From Chimonanthus salicifolius (lineage: Eukaryota > Streptophyta > Magnoliopsida > Laurales > Calycanthaceae): 64,000 nucleotides of DNA. Below, in pieces: positions 45,999-64,000 of this stretch (the first letter of the stretch is position 1; each line of letters opens with the position of its first letter). The position numbers and the translations under genes are program-made. The DNA is taken from the NCBI GenBank assembly GCA_013350335.1, contig CM023534.1, forward strand, positions 1,736,001 through 1,800,000, written 5' to 3'. The notes under the pieces are model-generated. The model was not told the DNA's origin. It worked only from the letters and a program-made list of their open reading frames with translations, and did not search any database.

Positions 45999-48900
45999 TG
46001 TAATATCCCTGCCCCAGATTAGGCGTGTCTTAGCTTAATAATTTTTGTTTAGCCGGTTAATCTCGAGGATTTAGGCTAGGGCTTCGAGGGAAGCCCAAGT
46101 GTGGCCCAATCCGAGCTCATGAGCTCAGTGATCCAGCTCGTCGAGCTGGAGGGGCATTTTAGTAATTTACTACTTTTAGTTGTAATTTTATAAATTATAT
46201 TGTTATGTGAATATTATTGGTGGATAATATTCTCCTTAATAAAGGATTTGCATTTCTGATTTTAAAATAAATTTATTTTCAAAAAATGGTATTTTAATCC
46301 CGCCCATCTAAACCCCGAAAGGGAGTTTTAATTATTTTAAATAATTTCAGGAAAAGAGATAGATTTTGAAAATGGTGTTTGGTAGTTAGACCATTTTAAG
46401 AATAGTCTAGTTATTTCATTTCACTTCAAAATGAGGTCTCTAAATTAGTTATTTTTACAATTGTTTAATTAAGTAATTAAGTGTAAAATATGAGTTTTAT
46501 TTAAATAAATGATTTTTAGTAAGAGATAAATTCTGAAATTTTTATGGTGACCAAGGTTTTCAAAACCCAACCCATTTAGTAAGGTTGGATCAAGTTTTTG
46601 TGTTTTTAAATTATTACTTTTAGTTTTAAAATCGACTTTTATTAAAACCGGGGCTTATATGCAATTTGGAAAATCTGGAGGGCTGATCTGCAACAGCAGA
46701 AAAACCTGCACATGCCATGCAGGCGTGCACTGGCTGCTCGGCCGGATTTCCGGCAATCATCACTTCCCGTCGTCCCGTCCCATCACAGATTTTCCGGCCA
46801 AAAATATATATAAACCGACCTTCCCCATCGGTTTTAACTCCCACCGATTTTCTTCTCTTCTCTCTGTCTCTGTTCTCAGCCAAAACCAGACAGGCCGACC
46901 CTCTGTTTTTCAAACCTGTAAGCTTAGAAGGAGATTTTCAAAATCCGAATTTCAGCCCAGGAACCTCAGTAAAGGTATCCATTGCATTCCTCTTTCAATT
47001 TCAATCGGTTTTGAATCCAGAAAATCAAGTTTTGGCCTTGTTTTGATTGGAAAAAACCAGTTTTAAATCTAAGGAAAAACCATGGGATTTCATGTACCCG
47101 TGAGGATTTACTGTTTAAATCCGTTGGCCCAGTGAGCTTCAAGGCTCTAAACCATTCCCTATGGAAAGAGGACTCCCTGAGAGTCCATCAGACCAGATAG
47201 ATGTGAAAATCGAGTCCAGGAAGCCCTCCCTTTTCGGAATCGTATTTTACTATTGGTCCACCGTCACTGTCTACTGGTGCAGACAGTTGAGGAAGACGAC
47301 TCTCGGAAGGTCCGAGAGCCGTTCTTCGGAAGGTCCGAACCTTGGGACGGTCCGACCGCTTCACCCTCAGACGTTCCGAGCTTCACCCTGAAGCCCAGTT
47401 ACGCCCGAGGCGAGCCAGACCCTTTCGGACATATCGAGCCAAGCTCGGAAGGACCGAACCCACTCGGACATTCCGAACTCAGACTTCGGACATTCCGAGG
47501 CTTTCAGACCCACCGAGACTTGCTCTTTTCGGATTTTTCGGTTCGGATAGAGTTCGGAAGGTCCGAGATCCAACTTTCGGACAATCCTAAGTCAGGCCCA
47601 TGTTCCGAGGCCAGTGACTTAGTTTAGTGTGGTTCGGATGATCCGAAGCCACTGTACCCAGTTTCGAGGTGATGTTCCGAGGGATCCCATTTTTAAATGA
47701 TGAAATATTATTTAATTTATTGTTTTGTCTAAACATGATTGATTATTAATGTGTTTGATTATTTGTGATGATTTATACCCCCTTGTTAATTAAAAGTGTA
47801 TTAACCCCTTTTCTCTTGTTATTTATAATGTAAATACTATTGTATCCGCTTTCAGGCCGACCCTATTGGTCGGGAACTGAGTGATTCACTTCCAGGCCGA
47901 CGCTATATAGTCGGGCACTGAGTGACCTCGAGGCCTACTCAAAATGTCAGATCTGGTCCTATCCAGAAGACCACCGAGAAGTGACCCGAGGATCTAGACC
48001 TAACTCAATAAGTCAATCTGGTTAATGCACAGAAGACAATATGAGTTTGGACTGAGCCCCTTTTTATTTATTATTATATTGTGGATTATGATAATTTAAA
48101 AAGGATAGAAACCAAATAGGAGACTCAATTCAACGAACCCAGGATATTTTTTGGGAAAACGTATGATTTTCAAATACTACATATGTGTACGTATCTGTTA
48201 TGTATATTGATTGTGCACTTGTGTGTTGTTTGAACAGAGACCGCGTAAACCACACATAACGGTGAGGGAACTTAACTCTGCAGATTTTGTAAACAAGTTT
48301 TATGATGAGATAAGTATTGAGCAATGAGTGGTTTCAATTTTGATGAACCCACCCATGTACCTATACACGATGCACTATGGTAAGAGTGCTGATGTTAATT
48401 GTAATATTACGATATTGATCGTATGGGTATGTAAGACTGCTTCCACGTACCTGGGCTATTGAACCAATATCGGCCATATGAGAGATGGTTTATGTCTACT
48501 GGACCATGGGCGGACCATGCTGTCGTCAGTTGCTGACTTGAGGGTGTCAGTATCAGGCTAAGTCAGAGCCGGAGATGTACTTGCAAGGATGTATTTTGAC
48601 CGTGTCGGGACTTAATACTGGTCTCAGCGTAGTCGGTAGGCGTTACGGTGGAATATGGCAGTATTTGATGATATTGATGTATTACTTGAGATTATGCGTA
48701 TTGTTATCGAGCATGTGATATTGAACTGTTACTAACCTGTTTTATATTTACTTAATTTGCATTGTTATATTTTCTTCACTGGGCTAGTTAGCTCACACCA
48801 CTCACCTTTCAGGCGATGAACCCGAGGAGGAGGATCCTCTCTTTCAGGCTTAGGGCGATTAAGCTAAAGCAGTGTTTTGGGATTCCCCGGAGGGGAATGC

Positions 48901-49262
48901 CCTGTTCCTTTTCTGTTGGTTCTTCGAACCGTTCACTTTTATTAAATATCGAATGCGGTACTTAATTTGTGTTAATTTGATGTAATAGGCTATGTTGCCT
49001 TTGTAGTGATTTGAGACAATGTTTTGAATGTTGAAATCAATGGTTGATTTTCTTATGCTATGTGTTGATATTGTTAATGTCTATTTTATGGGGTAAGCAT
49101 ATAGTACATGTTTGAGTCCACATGATGGGATCATGTGTGACCCTTGGACCCAATTGTTGATCCGGCTCAATTAGATCGCGTATGCTTGTGGTTTAGTTTA
49201 CTTATAAAAAAAAAAAAAATTCAGTCGCGTTCCGGGCTCACCCTTCGGGTCGGGGGGTGACA
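45999..49262 (+). mobile_element. Solo LTR (3.26 kb) inserted in the PPR pseudogene
   Basis: The segment starts TGTAATATCCCTGCCCC and ends GGGTCGGGGGGTGACA, with a perfect 5-bp duplication AGAAT (45994-45998 and 49263-49267). Removing one AGAAT joins ITKN to LHVCGDCHS in frame, so the target was the DYW domain. No coding or second LTR is present. It is the same family as 27642-30685 in the opposite orientation, and shared blocks run through most of both. Probably a Tekay/Del-type chromovirus LTR by length and end sequence. Confidence 0.9.
47283..47690. repeat. Array of TTCGGAAGGTCCGA-like palindromic words in the solo LTR
   Basis: About 400 bp are dominated by near-palindromic words such as CTCGGAAGGTCCGA, TTCGGACATTCCGA and GGTTCGGATGATCCGA, repeated more than ten times at irregular spacing. 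The sister LTR at 27642-30685 matches up to the block CAGACAGT just before the array but lacks the array. The GC content is well above the rest of the LTR. Confidence 0.8.
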
Positions 49263-49351
49263 AGAATCTACATGTCTGTGGGGATTGCCACAGCGCCATA
49301 ACTTTTGTTTCAAAGATAGTTAATCATGAAATTGTAGTGAGGGATTCAAGT

Positions 49352-52300
49352 TATCCGAACCGGACTCTCTCCGAAGTTGGGTTAAATAAGATTCAATCTA
49401 GTTTAACTGTCAAACTAGGTCAAACCCGTGCCCATCAATATAATATTATAAATAATATTAAATTGTCAATTAAAGTTTAAATTGAAGGATTGAAATAAAA
49501 TTGTAAGAAAAAAATATTTTTTAAAATTAAAAAGTAGATGTTGATTTTTTGAAGAAAAAAACATCTTTTTTACAGGGTGATGATTTGGACACTGAGGTTT
49601 TTTATAAACAGAACACTGATTAAGATTTTCTTACAAAAATCCCTGACTTTACCCTCTAATCTTTTTCCGAGAATAGCTCGCTCATGCTCTCTCTCCCTTG
49701 TTCGGTCCCCTCTCCTCTACTCCCGTACGGAGCGTTTTCTCCTCTCTTCCAGTCCAGAAAATCCTCTCACCTAGACTCACTTTGTCATGTTCGCTCATTG
49801 TCTCTCTCGCTTGCTCTCTTATTGTCTCTCTCTCTCTCGCTTGCTCTCTCATTGTCTCTCTCCCGCTCACTCATTGTCTCTCTCGCTCGCTCGCTTGTTT
49901 TGTGTCTCTTGCTCGCTCTGTCGATCTCTCACTCACTCATTCCATCTCTCTTGCTCGCTCGCTGTCTCTCTCTTGCTCGTTCTGTGTCTGTCACTCACGT
50001 CCACGCTTGTAGAGCCTTGTCTTGATTCGAAATGAGAATTGCTCTGACTTGTTTCTCATTCTGTTCCCCCTGCAGTGAATCATGAATGCACCCATCGATT
50101 CCTTGCTCAGCACCGGCACACTGGTGCTTTTTTTTTTTTTTTCTCTCGATGGAAAAGATGCAATGCATCTGCAATCAACCCACTTCGGGCATATCCACTC
50201 ATCATTGTGTTCCAATAAATATAATCTCTTTCTGGCATCCGATCAAACAAACAGACAGTGCCAGAGAGAAAACTTTCAGATCTGGAACGTTAGCATCCAT
50301 CCTGTCATTATATCGGCGATATAATACTATGTACGGCCGATACAATACGTATCAACCAATATAATACGGTACTGAAAAATCGTATTATATCGACCGATAC
50401 ATTTCGTATCGGCCAATATCTTGACCCTGATCCAGACATGACACATTTCTTTAAAAATCATTTTGCATGTGTCAAATTATAGTATTGAGAAGTCAATTTT
50501 TACAACTTTATATTGTTTGCAAGCATTGTGCAAGTGACAATTTGCATAGAAAATGTAAAATAATCCAAAACATGCAAATGTAAAGAAAAATACAAAAGTT
50601 AAAAATGGAAAAAATAAAAATAAAATACAAAGAATGATATGGCATAATTGATTTATTTGTAAATGATTTAGAATTTTTTTTTTTTACAATGAAGAACTTT
50701 AAGATTCTTATTTCTCTCTAAGTATGAGAATGTTAAGTAAAACTTCGAAAGCACGCCTCTCATAAATTAGAGAGATTGAATTACTTCAAAACTCGAATTT
50801 GAGACTTAAAACCTCTATTTTTTGAACCAAAATATCTACTAGTTGAGTTACTCATCTAAAATTATTAAGAAAAATATCTATACGTGAAAACAAAAAATTC
50901 AATCTCATTCAATGATTAAAATTTTGAGATAAATTAATTGACGTTGAGAAAGGTCTACATCATTCTATGAAGTTAATAAATCCATCCTTTCAAAAAATTA
51001 ATAAATCCACATATGTCTTACACATATCTCATATATTCTAATTTTATATTTATAATTAAAAATTAATTATACATCATCATCGTGATTATCGTGATCAAAT
51101 TCAAGAACTTGTCTTGAATTGATTGACCTTAACCTTAGCCTTACCTCATTTGCTTAAACAAAGTAGAAAGTTGCTTTCAGTCGAGGATCCGACGCCCGAG
51201 TAAAGTTAAAATAATGGCCGACCAAGCCACGCATGGGTTCAAAATTCCAAGCAAAGAAAAAATCTAAACCGCGTAATAGGATTGGACCATTTCTTTTCCT
51301 TTATTTTTTTCCTTTTTGAAATTTTGGATGGATAATGAACCCATAAAGAAGCTGACTCAGTCGTGGCCCACCCACTCTGTGGTGGGCCACCACAAAAATG
51401 ACACTCTTTGAAAGGCCTTCCTCCAGTGGCTTAATTTAGGCTTATAATTCAGATTAACGTGTTTGAGGCTGTTTGGATCCATTCAAATTGAAGAAAATGC
51501 ATGGAATTGAACTGAGGCTTTTCCATGAATTTTATAAATAAAAGGACTGAAATTTTAACTAAAGCTGATATTTGACAGATAATCTACATGGATGTACTTC
51601 AAGTGGTAATTTCTTACTTTAGAAAACAGAATGTGTCAGATTCGATTCTATGATTTCACTTGTTATGCTCTAAAGATTATTAGTATTACTTATAGAGGTT
51701 TTTCACTGGATTTCTTTTAGTTTCTCATATGTAAATAATAAAAAAAAGATGTATGACATGTTTGACTGTTTCAAAATTTTTAATATTAAAATATTCAATT
51801 TCTAAAAATTAAAATAACAACTAAGAATGAATGAGATGTTTATTAATAAGACCACCTTTGATTCAAAAGCTCTTGAATTGGTAATTAAAAGAAAAAGAAA
51901 AAGAAAATTTAATTTTTATTGTTATTTCCTAGTCATCAAAAGCGAGTAAGGAATTAAATGTTATAAATCATTTAAATTATAACCTTATACTCCCTTTATC
52001 CTAAATTAGTTGTCTCATTTATATTAGAGTGGTATAAAGTGTGTTGAAAATGAATGAGATCATATAGAGTGCTAACTTTATATAGAGAGTTAAAAAATAC
52101 AAATATTTCAAATGAGATAAATAAAATAGGAACGGAGAGAGTATATAACAACAATAAAGGATATTGAACTTTTTTTCAGTGATGCCTTATCTGCAATTCT
52201 AAATTTTGTTTGGTGGGTGAATTATTAGGGAACGTGGATTCCTGAGTTGTCCACCGTGATGATAGATTCATTTTTCATTGATTTGTATATTAATTCAAAG

Positions 52301-54894
52301 GATATTTGATTAAGTAGAATTCTAATACACGAAATTATATCTAGATATTATATAATATATAATTAATTAAGTAAATAAAAGAATAAAATTCAAAAAATTA
52401 ATATCTTATAAATGGAATAATGATTATAAATAATAACGATGGCGTCATACATAATAAAACTTTTTAATTTTATCTGAGTCATCTTTCCACCACCATCTAT
52501 TTACTTGTTCATAACTCTAACCTATTTTTCAGAACTTTAATATATTTTTAATTTCAACCAAATCTATAGGCCAAGTTAAATTAAATTACAAATTAACTCA
52601 TCTAATTAAGTAAGACAATTGAATCTGTATAATATACATTTTTTTTTACTAAAACATAATCAATCTAAAAGGTTAAATTTCAAAAAGTCATCAAATAAAA
52701 GGATATACATGTATGTAGAATTTTGAATAACTCAGTGAGTTCACTTATGCAAAGCTTAACTTTAACCCAGCCTCAATTAAAATTTAACATTTTTCGTATC
52801 TAAATTTTATGTAATTATGTTAATCAAATCATGCGTTTCAAAAATGTCCCCAAACCAAATTAAGAAATAAGAAATACAAGCCTTAAATGCATAAGTGAAT
52901 GACCAGCTTGATTAGCTCACTTTTTTTTTTTTTAAATTAGAAAGGAGATAACTTTGAAATTAATATTTCCAAGTGTAATTGGACAACTATGGGCAGGGCT
53001 CATTTAAAGTTGAAACTTCAATCCAGAATTGTTTAGCTTTTAACACTGAAATGAAACAGATCAAACAAAATAATAATTAATTTTTTATGATTTTATGTAA
53101 AATAGGAAACAAAATGTTAAAAAATATTTAATATTTGTCCCATCTTAATTTTAGTGTTTTTTTTTTCTTTTTTACATTGGGACCCTTGGTTTTGATTCTA
53201 TACCACTTATGCATTTTATATTTCTATGCCCTACAAATTGTCGATCACTCAAATTTAAAATTAAAAACCATATTTTAAAGAATTAAAATAATTTAAATTA
53301 TTGAAAATTTCCATGTTGATAGGCTCTATGCTTAAATGCCCCTGTTAATAGTATACACAACAGCTTTGGTCGGATTGAATTTGGTTCACATCCTATTTAG
53401 TTTAAATCTATTTGAGTTACATATAGACATATCAAGAGATGAGTTAACTCGGTCTACTCACATAAATGAATTTAGGTTAAACTTATTTATTTATAAATGG
53501 ATTTGAGTCATTATTGAGTCACATTTTGTCAAATCTAATTATGCACATTTTAATCTGAAGTATAAGGAGGAACTAATTGGTGAGAGAAAAATAGAGAAAT
53601 GATTGGTGCACCTAATACTTTTACTTTAGGTGCAAATGTAAAGTAAAATATCCATTTTATTTAAATTTTCTTCAATCTCTTATCTTTTCCTCTTTTCATT
53701 TATTTAGATAAAATGAATATTTCACTTAATTTTAATATATAAAGATAAAATTATTGTGCACCAATCAATTTTCAAAAAATAGTCATTGAGACTTGGTTGA
53801 AGGGTTTAGAATTTGGACTCGTGAATTCAACGGTGTCTTTCTCTGCCGTCTGGATAACCTTGATGACTCCATCTTCCACCATTTATAACTTATTCAAATC
53901 CGAGGGGTGGTCCACCTGATTATGATTTTTCATTTGGCTCTGTTCTTCTGTAGTTGGATCCACCCCAAACAAGCTCTCTGTTCTTTTCTTTTATTTTGAT
54001 TTATTTTCTCTATATTTATTCAACCTAAACCACCATGGTTTTGATTGAGTGTTAATTGATTTGATATTGATTTGATTAAAGTCTATTCCCTTTTCCTCAT
54101 CCAATTCCTTCCCACTTATTTAGAAACATTTAAAAAACATCTCAAGATGGAAGACTGCACCAGCCACCTTCTCTTCCATTTTCTAAGCTTGACACACATG
54201 CTATTTACTCCGTCTTTATTGGCTTCTTTTGATTCCTTCGTAGTCTGCACCTACTAAAATATTGCGTCTTCCTCTAATCTCTCTCTCCTCTTCCCGAGAG
54301 TCCCGATTCCCTGTTCAATCTCTGAATCCCCTTTAGCTCTTTCTTGAGTTCTCAAAATTCCAACTCTAGATTCAATAACCAAAGTCAATAACAGTTCTTG
54401 TCTGGTTTTTCTTCAAAGAAATCGTCTTATGAGATCAAATTTGAAGTTGGGTTCTTTTCACCTCAGATAGATATTCAGTTCCACCTACCAATTCCATATT
54501 GAACTTTTGATCTGGGTCTTGTCTCAAACACAGACACACCAAACTGAAAAAAGAAAAAAAAAAATCTCCAACTTGAGGTCTTTTTCTTTCTTTCACTGTT
54601 GCTGGGAAACTCAATCTGGGTGCTCTGACTCCTAAAATTTTGATCTGGGTGTTATCTAACACGCCAAGACGAATCTCAAAGTTAATTTTCTTTCATTTTT
54701 TGCCTCATTTATTCAGCACTATCTTCTCAAACACAGGGAAAACCGGCTTTCTGCCATTTGCCCGAAACAACCATATTGATAGGAGAAGGCCAATTCTATC
54801 CCATCTTCTCAAATACTGATCTGGGTTTTGTTTTCTCCCATTTCAACAATTCAGCCGAAAAGATTGGATCTTTTATTTGTTAATATCAGCAGAG
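49352..54894. other. Long AT-rich intergenic region up to the CPK gene; no gene supported
   Basis: 49680-49990 is a CT-rich imperfect repeat (TCTCTCGCTCGC words). 50307-50430 is a remnant of the hAT-like family at 10699-14127, with GTACGGCCGATAC and CGTATCGGCCAATATC words and a CTTGACCCTG end. 50440-54000 is AT-rich with no frames of note. 54270-54894 is pyrimidine-rich and probably contains the promoter and 5' UTR of the CPK gene. Confidence 0.45.
50307..50430. mobile_element. Remnant of the CGGCCGATAT hAT-like family (one end)
   Basis: The words TATATCGGCGATAT, GTACGGCCGATAC and CGTATCGGCCAATATC, closed by CTTGACCCTG, match the right-end layout of the elements at 10699-12356 and 12898-14127. 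The other end and body are not found. Confidence 0.55.
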
Positions 54895-63523
<8,629 letters not shown>

Positions 63524-63773
63524 GTGAGTCTATTATTCTTGCATTCATTATCATGATAATAATTTTGCCTATCCCTCATAATTGTATATAACTTCTGTTG
63601 TATTCTTTCTTTGTTATGATCTGGTTTTATCTGGACTTCTGGTTACTCCTTGAAAGCCTCTGAACCACTGATCTTGTTCTGATCCTTCTCTGTTGAAATA
63701 AAATCCCAGTCATCTTACACAAAAAAGAAAAGACAGAGAGAGACAGAGAGAGAGCCTTACCGATCTATAATTG
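63524..63773. other. CPK intron 6, start only
   Basis: Begins GTGAGTC after exon 6. No further exon is visible before the gap. It ends in a GA-rich run (GAGAGACAGAGAGAGAG) that probably caused the assembly break. Confidence 0.6.
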
Positions 63774-63873
63774 NNNNNNNNNNNNNNNNNNNNNNNNNNN
63801 NNNNNNNNNNNNNNNNNNNNNNNNNNNNNNNNNNNNNNNNNNNNNNNNNNNNNNNNNNNNNNNNNNNNNNNNN
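63774..63873. other. Assembly gap (100 N)
   Basis: Exactly 100 N, the customary filler for a gap of unknown size. The sequence after it (63874-64000) has no recognisable exon, so distance and continuity across the gap cannot be assumed. Confidence 0.99.
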
Positions 63874-64000
63874 ATAAAAGTATATGGACTACATATCAAT
63901 ACACTCATCACACTATGACACTTGAAAATCAATTGCTAAACTCGTATCAACTCACCTCTTCCAAATTCTTGGACCAAAGTGACTTTTTCTTTAGACTTCT

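Larger units (their letters stand above)
43770..49351 (+). pseudogene. DYW-type PPR protein pseudogene (At5g16860-like)
   Basis: The frame from ATG 43770 has a basic, Ser-rich N-terminus (MRLCFLKPLLK, then RPFSTS) that suits organelle targeting. PPR motifs follow (FWWNALIRHDVRHGYLHSAL, GNAIIDMYAKCGTMEEAR, KDVVSWNAL, NVVTWSAVIAGYA, SWTSLMTGYGMHG). Then come an E domain (HYACMVDLLG to CRIHANVKLGEY) and a DYW-deaminase start with HSE (DHSEKL). The best match from memory is Arabidopsis At5g16860; intact relatives would bind organelle RNA, often for C-to-U editing. Breaks include stops at 44295 and 45795, a CAG-to-TAG change near 44307, frameshifts near 44440 and 44690, and an internal deletion near 44800. 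A solo LTR (45999-49262) splits the DYW domain; coding resumes with [14 protein letters not shown] and ends near RDSS. Confidence 0.93.

Noticed and set aside
49680..49990. Ser/Leu-rich frames in the CT-rich region
   Set aside because: They are translations of TCTCTCGCTCGC low-complexity sequence in all three frames.

Overview
This is a nuclear genomic window from a flowering plant. The evidence is spliced genes with GT-AG introns, AT-rich introns and spacers, a plant-type calcium-dependent protein kinase, an endoplasmic-reticulum LPAAT of the coconut/meadowfoam type, a DYW-type PPR pseudogene, and plant LINE, Ty1/copia, TRIM, SINE and hAT-like elements. I cannot place the species. The long introns with nested retroelements suit a woody dicot or magnoliid. 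A run of exactly 100 N at 63774-63873 marks an unsized scaffold gap.

Layout. 1-4910: decayed L1-type LINE, minus strand, running off the left edge. 7300-7698: first exon of an RBP45/47-type RNA-binding protein, minus strand, with no further exons in the window. 8135-14127: a dense repeat island. It holds a foldback DNA element split by a complete TRIM, a second TRIM, a degenerate minisatellite of about 33 bp, and two related hAT-like elements carrying CGGCCGATAT arrays. 16599-20728: intact five-exon LPAAT gene (311 aa). 22586-23035: small intronless membrane protein of unknown function, minus strand. 26000-26741: hAT-like element with a perfect 8-bp target duplication. 27511-30746: a tRNA-derived SINE split between its A and B boxes by a 3-kb solo LTR. 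31735-34400: two DNA elements with inverted arrays of short CCGAACGAA-type words. 35148-38054: intact two-exon ANKRD13-like gene (609 aa). 40489-49351: a PPR pseudogene and a partial copy of it; the larger one is split by a second solo LTR of the 3-kb family. 54895-63523: first six exons of a CPK3-like protein kinase whose 5-kb second intron holds a decayed Ty1/copia element; the last exon or exons fall in the gap or past the right edge.

The four credible genes (RBP45/47 exon 1, LPAAT, ANKRD13-like, CPK) and the small membrane-protein gene are unrelated in function and are not an operon-like unit. The rest is mostly transposon-derived. Its main value is a well-resolved record of nested insertions, where target duplications let the order of events be read. 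I did not find evidence for a wholly new biological system. The most unusual items are the elements built from arrays of short palindromic words and the solo-LTR family whose two copies each carry a private internal expansion.
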